Positions 1-8,430 of a stretch of DNA of 64,000 bases are shown here, in pieces. Within the stretch, counting starts at the first letter, position 1, and every line of letters starts with the position of its first letter. Origin of the DNA: VRUE01 sp963745915 (GTDB taxonomy: Bacteria > Actinomycetota > Thermoleophilia > Solirubrobacterales > 70-9); the NCBI GenBank assembly GCA_963745915.1, contig CAVUZA010000002.1, positions 1,054,001 to 1,118,000 of the forward strand, in the 5' to 3' direction. The position numbers and the translations under genes are program-made. The notes under the pieces are model-generated. The model was not told the DNA's origin. It saw only the letters and a program-made list of their open reading frames with translations, and made no database searches.

Positions 1-437
1 TCGACGAAGCCGCCGAGGCTGAAGATCGGCGTGCGCAACTCGTGCGAGGCGTTGGCGATGAAGTGCTTGCGGGCGTTGTCGAGCTCGGCCAGGCGGCGCT
101 GCATCTCGTTGAAGGTGCGGGCCAGCTGGCCGAGCTGGCCGGTCGAGGAGATCGGGATCGGCGTCTCGAAGTTGCCGTCGGCGACTTTGCGCGCCGCGTC
201 CTGCAGGCGGCGGATGTTGCCGCCGGCGACCCGCGCGTAGTAGTAGCCGACGGCGGCCGAGATCAGGACCGCGAGCAGGCCGCCGAGGGCGATCTGGCCC
301 TTGACCGCGCCGAGGCCGCTGGCCGCGCCGCCGATCGCCACCGCGTAGATGTAGATCAGCAGCGCCGTGCCGGCGGAGATCGTCACCGCGATCAGGGTGA
401 TCCGGTTGCCCAGGGTGGTCAGCCTGAAGCGCTGCAC
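1..437 (-). CDS. Sensor histidine kinase, N-terminal part (runs off window)
   Basis: Partial inner-membrane sensor kinase, partner of the response regulator just upstream (10-base gap). From a GTG at 437 the protein shows two membrane segments (roughly residues 8-30 and 42-62), a HAMP linker (about 65-120, including GQLGQLARTFNEMQ) and the start of the HisKA dimerisation domain with the H-box ANASHELRTPIFSLGG, whose His is the phosphorylation site. There is almost no extracytoplasmic loop, so it probably senses the membrane or a partner protein. The ATPase domain lies beyond base 1. No ligand can be inferred. Confidence 0.85.
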   Translation of the reverse strand, partial: MQRFRLTTLGNRITLIAVTISAGTALLIYIYAVAIGGAASGLGAVKGQIALGGLLAVLISAAVGYYYARVAGGNIRRLQDAARKVADGNFETPIPISSTGQLGQLARTFNEMQRRLAELDNARKHFIANASHELRTPIFSLGGFV

Positions 438-447
438 CCGGGCCGCC

Positions 448-1143
<696 letters not shown>

Positions 1144-1264
1144 GCAGAAAGGATATCCCCGTGCAAATCCGGGCAAATCGCGGGTTCCGGCCGGGCGTGG
1201 TTGGACAGATGTGTGAGTACCAACTACTAAGGTGCCCGCGGTGGACCGCCGATAGGAGGGCCAG

Positions 1265-1441
1265 ATGCAACCGCAGGAGCTGAAGAGCATGGTCGAGGCC
1301 GGCGCCTACCGGCCGGAGCCCGCGCAGGTCGCCGCCGCGATGCTGCGCCGGCGCGGCGTGCGCGAGCTGCTCGCCGGGGAGAGCCTCACCCGAGTTGGTC
1401 GTATCCCGCCGCCTCCAGAGGCTCCCCGCCGGGCCGCCTGA
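1265..1441 (+). CDS. Small protein with FlgM-like C-terminal flavour
   Basis: A 58-codon ORF preceded by a strong AGGAGG ribosome site (1254-1259) five bases before the ATG, divergent from the response regulator. The peptide contains YRPEPAQVAAAMLRRRGVRE, resembling the helical C-terminal segment of FlgM/anti-sigma-28 proteins, and then a Pro/Arg-rich tail. Its last 56 bases overlap the 3' end of thiL on the other strand. The ribosome site supports translation; the FlgM resemblance is weak and based on reading alone. There are no flagellar genes nearby. Confidence 0.45.
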   Translation: MQPQELKSMVEAGAYRPEPAQVAAAMLRRRGVRELLAGESLTRVGRIPPPPEAPRRAA

Positions 1442-2336
1442 TCTCGACGCCCTCGCCGTCCACCGCGACGCCGATCTCGGTCAGCGCCAGTCCCGCTTCG
1501 GCTGCCCCCACGGCGCGCTGCGCGTCGGCGAGGCGCTCCGCCGGCAGCGCCGCCAGCAGCTCGTAGTCCTCGCCGCCGCTGACCGCGAGCGCCAGCGGGT
1601 CGCGGCCGGCCGCCGCGGCGACCTCCTCGACGCCGCCCGCCAACGGCAGCGCCGCCGCCTCGATCCGCAGCCCGACCCCGCTGGCCGCGGCGAGGTGGCG
1701 CGCGTCGCCGCCCAGCCCGTCGCTGAGGTCGATCATCGCCCGCGCCCCGCTCGCCGCCAGCGCCCGTCCGGCGCCGAGCCGCGGCTGCGGCTCGAGCTGC
1801 CGGGCGAGGAGGCCGGCGCCAGCGCCGGGGAGCAGCCCCGCCGCGGCGCCGCCGAGCTCGCCGGTGGCGACGAGGACGTCGCCGGGCCGGGCCCCGGCGC
1901 GGCTGACCAGGTCGGCGGGCGCCGGCGCGTGGCCGACCACGGTGAGGGCGAGGAAGAGCTCGCCGGCGCGGCTCAGGTCGCCGCCGGCGAGGGCGGTCCC
2001 GGTGCGCTCGGCCAGCGCCGCGATCCCGTCGAGCAGCTCCAGGCAGCCGCCCTGGTCGAGGTCGGCGGGGAGGCCGAGGACGACGTAGGCCTCGCCCGGC
2101 TCGGCGCCCATCGCCGCCAGGTCCGAGAGCGCCGTGGCCAGCGCCTTGTGGCCGATCTGGGCCAGGCTCGCCCGCCCGCGCTCGAAGTGGACGCCCTCGA
2201 CCAGGGCGTCGACCGAGGTCGCGGTGGCGCCGCCGGGCACGCTCACCGCGGCGTCGTCGCCCGAGCCGACCCGCAGCCGCTCGCCGCCGGCGGGCAGCCG
2301 TTCCCTGATCTTGGCCAGCAGCTCGAACTCGCCCAC
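1386..2336 (-). CDS. thiL: Thiamine-monophosphate kinase
   Basis: ThiL phosphorylates thiamine monophosphate to the active cofactor thiamine diphosphate, using ATP. The protein (316 aa from the GTG at 2336, giving MGEFELLAKIRERL, the usual ThiL start) shows the AIRS-like N-domain motif GSGDDAAV, the nucleotide/metal region TSVDALVEGVHFE, ALSDLAAMGA, GGDLSRAG and the C-domain MIDLSDGLGGDARHLA and VSGGEDYELL. All expected motifs are present and the length is normal. A TTG 18 bases upstream is an alternative start. No TPP riboswitch was recognised in front of it. Confidence 0.93.
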   Translation of the reverse strand: MGEFELLAKIRERLPAGGERLRVGSGDDAAVSVPGGATATSVDALVEGVHFERGRASLAQIGHKALATALSDLAAMGAEPGEAYVVLGLPADLDQGGCLELLDGIAALAERTGTALAGGDLSRAGELFLALTVVGHAPAPADLVSRAGARPGDVLVATGELGGAAAGLLPGAGAGLLARQLEPQPRLGAGRALAASGARAMIDLSDGLGGDARHLAAASGVGLRIEAAALPLAGGVEEVAAAAGRDPLALAVSGGEDYELLAALPAERLADAQRAVGAAEAGLALTEIGVAVDGEGVEIRRPGGEPLEAAGYDQLG

Positions 2337-2394
2337 CGCCCCATTGTCCCCCAACCCCGACCGCAGCCTGCGGCGTCACTAAGGTGCCTACGCA

Positions 2395-3453
2395 GTGGAG
2401 CGCCAGCAGCCACTCCTGCACCGGATCGGCGAGGCCGGCTCGAAGATCGGTGCCCGGCCGCCGCGCAGCAAGCGGGTGCGCCTGGCGATCCAGCTCGGGA
2501 TCGCCGTGCTGGTCTTCGGCTTCCTCGTCCTCACCGTCGTCAACCAGTGGGCGGAGATCCAGGACGAGGGCGTCCACTTCCACGTCGGCTGGCTGGCGCC
2601 GGCCTTCGTCCTGCTGATGGTCTTCTACGCCCTCAACGCGCTCGGCTGGGACCTGATCCTGCGCTTCCTCGGCTACGAGCTGGGGGTCGGCCGGGCGCAG
2701 GTTGCCTGGGGGCAGCCGCTGCTCGCCCGCTACGTGCCCGGCAGCGTCCTCTACGTGCTCGGGCGGATGCTGCTCTCCGAGCGCTCCGGGGTGCCGCGCC
2801 GCCTGACCGTGGCCAGCATCGTCTACGAACAGGCGCTGCAGGCGACCTCGGCGATCGCCGTCGCCGCCTACTTCCTGATCGTCCACCCCGACCTCGAGGG
2901 GCAGCCCTGGCGCTGGGGGATCCTGCTGGCGATCCCGCTGGCGCTCTTCGTCCTCCACCCGCGCGTCTTCGGCCGCCTCGCCAACCGGGCGCTGCGCGCC
3001 TTCGGCCGCGAGCCGCTGCCGGCGACGATGCCGGTTCGCGGTGTGCTCGCCGTGCTCGCCTTCTACACCCTCAACTGGGGGGTGGTCGCGCTCGGCCTCT
3101 ACTGCGTCGCCCGCTCGGTCAGCACGATCTCCACCGACGACATCCTCGTCGTCGGCGCCGCCCAGGCCTTCGGCTACGTGGCGGCGCTGGTCACCCTCGT
3201 CGCCCCGGCCGGCCTCGGCATCCGCGACGCGGCCTTCGCCTGGGCGGTCAAGGTGGCGGTGCCGGGCCAGAGCTTCGCGGTCGGCTCGCTGATCGCGATC
3301 GCCGTGCGCGGGGTGATGACCGTGGTCGAGATCGTCTTTGTGGGGCTGGTGACGGCGATCGGGCGGCGGCGGGGATGGAGCGTGCATACGGGGGTGCTGC
3401 ATGCTTCGCCTGAGGAGGAAGAGGCGGTGGCTGGGGGGGATGGTGGTGGATGA
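2395..3453 (+). CDS. Polytopic membrane protein of the LPG synthase TM / YbhN-AglD family
   Basis: A 352-aa integral membrane protein with about eight hydrophobic helices (first at about residues 31-50). The family (lysylphosphatidylglycerol synthase transmembrane region, UPF0104) includes flippase-like proteins often linked to lipid or polyisoprenoid-sugar transport. The hallmark PAGLGIRDAAFAWAV segment (conserved PxGxGxRE-like turn) is present at about residues 272-286. There is no soluble aminoacyl-transfer domain, so lysyl-PG synthesis itself is unlikely. It starts with a GTG and ends in an acidic cytoplasmic tail followed directly by a long hairpin. The substrate is unknown. Confidence 0.75.
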   Translation: MERQQPLLHRIGEAGSKIGARPPRSKRVRLAIQLGIAVLVFGFLVLTVVNQWAEIQDEGVHFHVGWLAPAFVLLMVFYALNALGWDLILRFLGYELGVGRAQVAWGQPLLARYVPGSVLYVLGRMLLSERSGVPRRLTVASIVYEQALQATSAIAVAAYFLIVHPDLEGQPWRWGILLAIPLALFVLHPRVFGRLANRALRAFGREPLPATMPVRGVLAVLAFYTLNWGVVALGLYCVARSVSTISTDDILVVGAAQAFGYVAALVTLVAPAGLGIRDAAFAWAVKVAVPGQSFAVGSLIAIAVRGVMTVVEIVFVGLVTAIGRRRGWSVHTGVLHASPEEEEAVAGGDGGG

Positions 3454-3525
3454 GGGGCGGGAGGCCCCTGCCAAAACGCTCGGCGGGAGCCTCGCTTGAG
3501 TGTTTTGGCAGGGGCCTCCCGCCCC
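3454..3525. terminator. Long near-perfect hairpin between convergent genes
   Basis: Two 28-base arms (3454-3481 and 3498-3525) are complementary with a single G-T pair and a 16-base loop. The hairpin begins right after the stop codon of the membrane protein and precedes the 3' end of the convergent GT87-like gene, so a bidirectional terminator is the simplest role. The stem is longer than a usual intrinsic terminator and contains A/T tracts (CCAAAAC/GTTTTGG). Confidence 0.7.
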
Positions 3526-3553
3526 TCGCCTACCTCGCCCGCCAGCCTTTAGC

Positions 3554-4693
3554 TCAGAGGGGGATGCGGGCTCCTAGCTGGTAGGCGGTCAGCAGCAGGA
3601 TCAGGAGCTTGAGGGGGGTGTCTCTCGATAGGGCGACTAGGGGCAGGGGCCAGAGGAGGTACCAGGGGAGGAGCCAGGCGGTGGCGATCAGCAGGGCGGT
3701 TGTCGCCCAGGCCGCGGCGCGCAGCCAGTCGCCGCCGCGCCAGGTCCAGCGCAGCAGCCAGGCGACGAGCAGCGCGTAGGCGGCGAGGAACGTGGCGCGG
3801 CTCAGGCCGGGGTCGAGCCCGGTCAGCCGCGCGGCGGTGACCGGCAGGCTCATCTGGCTCGTCCGCCCCTGGTTCTCCCCGGCCAGCGCGAACGCACTCA
3901 GCCAGTCCCCGCCAAAGACGACGCAGGCCGCAACCGCGACCCCCCCGGCCGCAATCGCCACCCCGGCCAACACCCCGCCGACGGGCCTAAAACCGACGTA
4001 TATCGTCGGTTTTAGGCCCGTCGGCCCTCGATCCGTCGCGCCGAGGAGGGCGAAGGGGAGGGTTAGCGCGGCGGAGGCCTTGACGGCGATCGCGGCGCCG
4101 AGCGCGGCGCCGGCCGAGAGCTCGCGGCGGCTCAGCACAGCGGCAACGCCGAGCGTCGTCAGCAGCACGGCGAAGGCGTCGTTGTGGGGGCCGCCGACGA
4201 CGTGGACGAGGACCAGCGGGTTGAGGGCGACGAAGGCGGCGGCGCGCAGCGGCTCGACCCCGCGCAGCGGCGCCAGGCGGGCGACGAGCACCGCGGTCGC
4301 GAGCACCGCCAGCGCCGAGCCCGCCTTCAGCGCCTGGACGGCGAGGTCGACCGGCAGCCGGGCCAGCGGGTAGGTGAGGAGGGTGAAGAGCGGGCCGTAG
4401 GCGCTGGTCGCGTCGACCCACTCGACCTCGGCGAAGGCCGGGTCGCCGGGGGCGGCGAGCGGCGGGTGGAGGTAGGGGTCGAGGCCGTGCAGGACGCCGA
4501 GCCGGGCGTAGTCGACGTAGCTATAGACGTCGTGGGAGAGCAGCGGCGGCAGGGCGGCGAAGAGGGCGAGCAGGGCGACGATCGCGCCCCAGACCGCCCG
4601 CCGCCCGAGCCGCGGCGCCCAGACGAGGGCGCCGAGGTAGGCGACGAAGCCGCACCAGATCAGGGCGAAGGCGGTGCCCGGCGCCAGGCTCAG
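3554..4693 (-). CDS. Membrane glycosyltransferase-like protein (GT87/DUF2029 type)
   Basis: An integral membrane protein of about 379 aa with around nine hydrophobic helices. The first loop contains SHDVYSYVDYARLG and DPYLHPP, and later HNDAFAV, a pattern of polyprenyl-phosphate-mannose dependent GT-C enzymes of the GT87/DUF2029 group, which transfer sugars to cell-envelope glycans on the outer face. The reading frame stays open up to the stop codon of the PBP gene upstream and has no ATG/GTG/TTG near its beginning. The likely start is the CTG at 4693, touching the PBP stop codon and preceded by GGAAGG, implying translational coupling. A palindromic element (3978-4024) adds an in-frame insert in a loop near residue 230. 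Confidence 0.7.
   Translation of the reverse strand: MSLAPGTAFALIWCGFVAYLGALVWAPRLGRRAVWGAIVALLALFAALPPLLSHDVYSYVDYARLGVLHGLDPYLHPPLAAPGDPAFAEVEWVDATSAYGPLFTLLTYPLARLPVDLAVQALKAGSALAVLATAVLVARLAPLRGVEPLRAAAFVALNPLVLVHVVGGPHNDAFAVLLTTLGVAAVLSRRELSAGAALGAAIAVKASAALTLPFALLGATDRGPTGLKPTIYVGFRPVGGVLAGVAIAAGGVAVAACVVFGGDWLSAFALAGENQGRTSQMSLPVTAARLTGLDPGLSRATFLAAYALLVAWLLRWTWRGGDWLRAAAWATTALLIATAWLLPWYLLWPLPLVALSRDTPLKLLILLLTAYQLGARIPL
3978..4024. repeat. Palindromic element R1, copy a (inside GT87-like gene)
   Basis: A perfect 21-base inverted repeat (3978-3998 and 4004-4024) with a 5-base TATAT loop. It lies inside the GT87-like coding sequence and is translated as a segment containing GLKPTIYVGFRPVG between two hydrophobic helices. 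Related copies occur in dnaE2 (15788, 16026) and lipB (60729); all share CCGACGGGCC at the outer end and preserve the reading frame. Confidence 0.85.
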
Positions 4694-6835
4694 CTACTTG
4701 CCTTCCGCTTCGCCGGCCGCGTCGCCTCCGCCGACCCCGGCCGCGGGAGGCGGCGGCGGGGCGGGGGTCGGCTGCTGGCCGACGCCGGGCGCGTAGGCGT
4801 CCGGGTTGTAGCCGCCGGTGACTTCTTCGCCCAGTTCGCGCGCCCGTTCGGCCTCCTCGGTGCCCGCCTCGTAGACTCCCTTGCCGCCGCGCCGCGGCGC
4901 CGAAGCGGTGTACTGGCCGAAGTAGGGCGCCCACTCGATCGGGTGCTCGGGCTTGCTGAACTCCTCGCAGGGCACTTCCGCGCCGGAGTAGAGCGCGTGC
5001 CAGATCTCGGCCGGGAAGGTGCCGCCGTAGACGGTGATCCCGTGCACGCTGGTCATCTCGATCGCGTTGGACTCCGGGTAGCCGACCCAGACCACCGTCG
5101 CCAGGTTCGGCTGGAAACCGGCGAACCAGGCGTCGGTCTCGCGGTCGGTGGTGCCGGTCTTGCCGGCCTGCCCCGGGCAGCCGGTGTAGGCGGCGGTGCC
5201 GGTGCCGCCGGTGATGTTGTCGTGCAGCAGGCGGGTCACCTCGTAGGCGACCGCTTCGGAGACGACCCGTCGCGGCCGCTGCCGCCCGGGCCGCTCGACC
5301 CGGCCGCCGGGGAAGACGACCTTGCGCACGGCGAAGGGGTCGCGCCGCACCCCGCCGGCGGCCAGCGTCGCGTAAGCGCTCGCCATCTCCAGCGGCGAGA
5401 CGCCGATCCGCAGGCCGCCGATCCCCTCGGCCGGGATGCCGTCGAGCGGGCTGCGCACCCCGAGCTGGTGCGCGGTCGCCGCCACCCGCGCCGGCCCGAC
5501 GTCGAGGTCGAGCTGGGCGAAGACGGTGTTGTCGGAAGCGACCGTCGCCTGCTGCAGGTTGATCGTCCCCTGGTAGCCCTCGTCGGCGGTGTGCACCTCC
5601 CAGTGGCCCCACTTGGGCAGGTCGAGGCTGAGCGGCTTCGAGGTGTAGAAGGTCGAGTAGGGGTCGATTCCCTGGCGGATCGCGGTGGTGAGGACGAAGG
5701 TCTTGAAGGTCGAGCCGGGCTGCCGGTGCCCCTGGGCGGCGAGGTTGAACCTGCTCTGCGAGTACTCGGTGCTTGGCGCCATCGCCCGGATCGCCCCGTC
5801 GCCGGGGTCGATCGAGACCAGCGCCGAGGCGGGGTCGGTCGGGTAGGGCAGGGTCGAGCGCATCGCCTCGACCCCGACCTCCTGCAGCCGCGGGTCGAGC
5901 GTGGTCTGCACCCGCAGGCCGCCGTTGCGCACCCGCTCCACGCCGTAGCGGTCGATCAGCTCCGCTTCCACGTAATCGAAGAAGTAGGGGTCGCGGTGGG
6001 CGAAGTAGGTGTCGGAGGTGTCGAGCTCGAGGCCGCCGCGGCGCAGGGCGCGCGAGCGCTGCGGCGAGATGTAGCCGAGGCTCGCCATCTTGCGCAGCAC
6101 CGTGTCGCGCCGCGCCCGCGCCGCGCGCGGGTGCAGGATCGGGTTGTACTGCGAGGGGGCCTGGGGCAGGCCGGCGAGCAGCGCCGCCTGGCGCAGGTCG
6201 AGCTTCCAGACCGGCCGCGAGAAGTAGAACTTCGAGGCGGCCTGGACGCCGATCGCCGTCGACCCCGCGACCGTCCCGTAGGAGGCGGTGTTGAGGTACT
6301 GGCCGAGGATCTGCCGCCGCGAGTGCCGTTCGGCGTACTCGATCGCCAGCTTCGCCTCGACGATCTTGCGCTCGAGGTCGCGCTTCGGGTTGCGGAGGCA
6401 GAGGTTGCGGACCAGCTGCTGGGTGATCGTCGAGCCGCCCTCGACCGTGCGCCCGGCTTCGAGGTTCTTCAGCGCCGCCCGGGCGATGCCCTCGGGGTCG
6501 ATGCCGCCGTGCTCGAAGAAGCGCTGGTCCTCGATCGCCACCGTCGCCAGCTGCAGCTGCTTGGGCACGCGCCCGATCGCCACCGGCTCGCGCGCCTCTT
6601 CGGAGTCGATCCGCCCCAGCCGCGAGCCGTCGGCGGCGAAGATGACCGAGTTGCCGCCGCGCTCGACCTTGCGGCAGGAGGCGAGCGAGGGCGCTTCGGC
6701 GGCGACGTCGAGGACCCAGGAGACGACCGCGATCCCGGCCAGGACGGCGGCGACCGTCAGCCCGCCGAGCACGAAGAGCAGCTTGCTCCCCGCGCCCCCG
6801 CGCCGCCGCTGGCGTCGACGATTGCGCTGCCCCAT
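4694..6835 (-). CDS. Bifunctional class A penicillin-binding protein
   Basis: Peptidoglycan polymerase and cross-linker (713 aa). After a basic cytoplasmic N-terminus (MGQRNRRRQRRR) there is one membrane anchor (about residues 18-43), a GT51 glycosyltransferase domain (about 60-240) with EDQRFFEHGG and GGSTITQQLVRN, and a transpeptidase domain with the SxxK nucleophile motif STFK, the SDN motif and KTGTT. A Pro/Ala/Gly-rich tail ends the protein. The ATG at 6835 is preferred because the upstream in-frame extension falls inside a hairpin repeat. The membrane glycosyltransferase gene follows with touching codons, consistent with a joint envelope role. Confidence 0.93.
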   Translation of the reverse strand: MGQRNRRRQRRRGGAGSKLLFVLGGLTVAAVLAGIAVVSWVLDVAAEAPSLASCRKVERGGNSVIFAADGSRLGRIDSEEAREPVAIGRVPKQLQLATVAIEDQRFFEHGGIDPEGIARAALKNLEAGRTVEGGSTITQQLVRNLCLRNPKRDLERKIVEAKLAIEYAERHSRRQILGQYLNTASYGTVAGSTAIGVQAASKFYFSRPVWKLDLRQAALLAGLPQAPSQYNPILHPRAARARRDTVLRKMASLGYISPQRSRALRRGGLELDTSDTYFAHRDPYFFDYVEAELIDRYGVERVRNGGLRVQTTLDPRLQEVGVEAMRSTLPYPTDPASALVSIDPGDGAIRAMAPSTEYSQSRFNLAAQGHRQPGSTFKTFVLTTAIRQGIDPYSTFYTSKPLSLDLPKWGHWEVHTADEGYQGTINLQQATVASDNTVFAQLDLDVGPARVAATAHQLGVRSPLDGIPAEGIGGLRIGVSPLEMASAYATLAAGGVRRDPFAVRKVVFPGGRVERPGRQRPRRVVSEAVAYEVTRLLHDNITGGTGTAAYTGCPGQAGKTGTTDRETDAWFAGFQPNLATVVWVGYPESNAIEMTSVHGITVYGGTFPAEIWHALYSGAEVPCEEFSKPEHPIEWAPYFGQYTASAPRRGGKGVYEAGTEEAERARELGEEVTGGYNPDAYAPGVGQQPTPAPPPPPAAGVGGGDAAGEAEGK

Positions 6836-6854
6836 GCCCAGAGGGTACTTCCGG

Positions 6855-6907
6855 CCTTTCGTGTCGTACTTGTCTCCGCCATGCGGGAACAAGTGCGACA
6901 CGAAAGG
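6855..6907. repeat. 19-bp inverted repeat upstream of the PBP gene
   Basis: The arms 6855-6873 and 6889-6907 pair over 19 bases with one mismatch around a 15-base loop. The hairpin lies between two leftward genes (MscS-like then PBP), only 20 bases before the PBP start codon, so it can affect termination after the channel gene or PBP translation. Its sequence (CCTTTCGTGTCG arm) is unrelated to R1 and R2. Confidence 0.75.
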
Positions 6908-6920
6908 CGACGCGCGCCGC

Positions 6921-7337
6921 TCAGGCCTGGGTGTCGTCGGTCGAGAGGTTGTGGACGATGCCCTCGACCAGCATCTGGTTGGGGATCACGACCGAGGTGC
7001 CGTCGCCCGGGTTGACGTAGGTGTAGGAGAGGGTGATGTCGGTGACCCGGCCCTCGACCTCCTCGAAGCAGACCCGGTCGCCGATCTTGATCGGCTGCGA
7101 GACGGCGATCTGCACGCCGGCGACCATGTTGCCGATCGTGTGCTGGGCGGCGAAGCCGACGATCGCGGCGAGCACCGCGGTCGAGGCGAGGATGCCCGTC
7201 GCCAGCCGCTTCAGTTCGGTGAACTGGCTGAGGGCGATCGCGACCACGACGAGGAAGACGACGAGGATCAGCAGCCGCCGCAGGAACCGCAGCCGGGTCT
7301 TGGTCGAGCGGGAGACTTGCGAGACTGCCGGGGTCAT
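6921..7337 (-). CDS. Small MscS-type mechanosensitive channel protein
   Basis: A 138-aa protein with two hydrophobic helices (about 22-42 and 50-75) and then the MscS pore-lining and beta-domain signature: VGFAAQHTIGNMVAGVQIAVSQ, GDRV, VEGRVTDITLSYTYV and VIPNQMLVEGIVHN. It acts in the membrane to release solutes on hypo-osmotic shock. It lacks the large C-terminal cytoplasmic domain of E. coli MscS and ends soon after the beta domain, which is common in short actinobacterial homologues. Its ATG overlaps the ATG of the divergent CPBP gene by two bases. Confidence 0.82.
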   Translation of the reverse strand: MTPAVSQVSRSTKTRLRFLRRLLILVVFLVVVAIALSQFTELKRLATGILASTAVLAAIVGFAAQHTIGNMVAGVQIAVSQPIKIGDRVCFEEVEGRVTDITLSYTYVNPGDGTSVVIPNQMLVEGIVHNLSTDDTQA

Positions 7338-8022
7338 GGAGGGCACCGTACCTGCAAAGCGGCCGTTCCCATACGCGGGCTGGGGCCCGTGGGCCGGCGT
7401 TCTCGGCGTCCTCCTGGCGCTGGCGACGGGGGCGGTGCTGGCGATTCCGGCGGTGATCGCCGACCATCCCGGAGACGGCGACCTGGGCGACGCGGCGAGC
7501 GCCTTCGTCCAGTTCGCCACTGCGCTCGGCTTCCTGCTCGTGCCCTTCGCGATCGCCGCCTCGCGCGGGGCGAGCGTGGGCCGGGCGGCGTCCGAACTCG
7601 GCCTGCGCCGCTTCGACCGCACCGCGGTCAAGTGGATGTTCGCCGCGGTCGGCGCCTACCTGCTCTTCTCGATCGCCTACGTGGCGGTCTTCGGCGCCCC
7701 CGAACAGGAGGACATCGCCGAGTCCTTCGGCACCGTGCCGGTGCAGATCCTGCTGATCGCGATCGCCGCCCCGGTCAGCGAGGAGGTCTGCTTCCGCGGC
7801 ATGCTCTACGGCGGCCTGCGGACCCGCCTGCCGCGCCTCGCCGCCGCCCTGATCGCCGCCCTGGTCTTCGGCGCCCTGCACGCGACGACCGGCGTCAGCG
7901 CGGTGCCGCCGCTGATCGCCTTCGGCTTCGTCCTCTGCCTGCTCTACGAGAAGACCGGCTCGATCGTGCCCGGCATCCTCCTCCACATGCTCAACAACTC
8001 CGTCGCCCTGCTCGGGCAGTAG
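7336..8022 (+). CDS. CPBP-family intramembrane metalloprotease
   Basis: A 228-aa membrane protein with about seven helices and the CPBP (CAAX protease/bacteriocin-processing) motifs: EEVCFRGMLYGGL (EExxxR), FGALHATTG (FxxxH) and HMLNNSVA (HxxxN/D). Family members cleave prenylated or membrane-embedded substrates, and some give self-immunity to peptides. The chosen ATG (7336) shares bases with the start codon of the divergent MscS-like gene, so the two mRNAs must be leaderless or overlap at their 5' ends. The substrate is unknown. Confidence 0.82.
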   Translation: MEGTVPAKRPFPYAGWGPWAGVLGVLLALATGAVLAIPAVIADHPGDGDLGDAASAFVQFATALGFLLVPFAIAASRGASVGRAASELGLRRFDRTAVKWMFAAVGAYLLFSIAYVAVFGAPEQEDIAESFGTVPVQILLIAIAAPVSEEVCFRGMLYGGLRTRLPRLAAALIAALVFGALHATTGVSAVPPLIAFGFVLCLLYEKTGSIVPGILLHMLNNSVALLGQ

Positions 8023-8042
8023 ACGGGGCCCGGGCAGAGAAA

Positions 8043-8062
8043 CGGCCCGCCGAGGCGGGCCG
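8043..8062. terminator. GC-rich hairpin, bidirectional terminator
   Basis: CGGCCCGCC (8043-8051) pairs with GGCGGGCCG (8054-8062). On the minus strand it is followed by TTTCTCT, a T-rich run suited to ending the tRNA-like transcript coming from 8322; on the plus strand it sits 20 bases after the CPBP stop codon. Confidence 0.65.
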
Positions 8063-8228
8063 AGGTGAAGGGGGGCCACCCCAAACGCCTGATAAGCAGA
8101 TCTAAATTAGCAGGCGGCACTCGGCCGTCGAGGCGCGGAGACCGATCGCGTTGGCGGGCACGACCCCGCAGGCCGCATGATAGTTAGCACCTCGATCGAT
8201 CAACCGCGCACTCGGACAACAACGCTAC
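8063..8228 (-). other. Downstream part of the tRNA-like RNA locus, no ORF
   Basis: A noncoding stretch between the tRNA-like fold and the terminator at 8043. It contains, on the minus strand, a 14-base segment (8097-8084) able to pair perfectly with the anticodon arm of the tRNA-like domain, and an A/T-rich patch near 8100-8112. I found no ribosome site or convincing reading frame. Confidence 0.4.
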
Positions 8229-8322
8229 AGCGGAGGGCAAGGGACTCGAACCCCATCCGGACGGCTAGTCCGAACTCACGCTTATCAGGCGTTCGCCGCG
8301 ACCTCGCGGCTTCACCCTCCGC
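8229..8322 (-). ncRNA. tRNA-Sec-like RNA with GAT anticodon, head of a longer RNA locus
   Basis: Read on the minus strand this folds as a full cloverleaf: an 8-bp acceptor GCGGAGGG/CCCTCCGC (extendable to 10 bp, 8228-8324), a 6-bp D stem GCCGCG/CGCGGC closed by a 4-base AGGT loop, an anticodon arm ACGC-CTGATAA-GCGT (anticodon GAT), a long variable arm CGGAC-TAGCC-GTCCG and a T arm with GTTCGAGTC. The long acceptor, 6-bp D stem with tetraloop and class II variable arm are hallmarks of selenocysteine tRNA or allo-tRNAs, but the anticodon is not TCA. No CCA is encoded. The segment 8280-8293 in the anticodon arm is exactly complementary to 8084-8097 further down the same strand, just before a terminator. 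Function unknown; no selenocysteine genes were seen. Confidence 0.5.
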
Positions 8323-8430
8323 TGCGGCCACCGTAGCCGGGCCATTTCCGGAATCAACCCATGCCGCTCTGAATTCACAAAGTCGTGACTCTTCCGGCAC
8401 GCAACCGCGCGGTCGGTAAGAATCCAGCGT

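Noticed and set aside
2337..2394. TPP riboswitch near thiL
   Set aside because: The leader of thiL is too short here and no conserved TPP-box sequence was found on the minus strand.
1306..7015. Very long ORFs in antisense frames (e.g. 722 codons on minus at 1306-3474, 943 codons on plus at 4184-7015)
   Set aside because: They lie opposite or out of frame with well-supported genes (thiL, flippase-like, PBP), are low in complexity (Arg, Asp, Gly, Ala) and show no domain; they are a by-product of high G+C.
8043..8324. tmRNA or permuted tmRNA
   Set aside because: The 14-base long-range pairing recalls tmRNA helix P2, but the acceptor, D, variable and T arms are contiguous and in normal order on the minus strand, and no convincing tag frame ending in an Ala-Ala stop was found in the right place.
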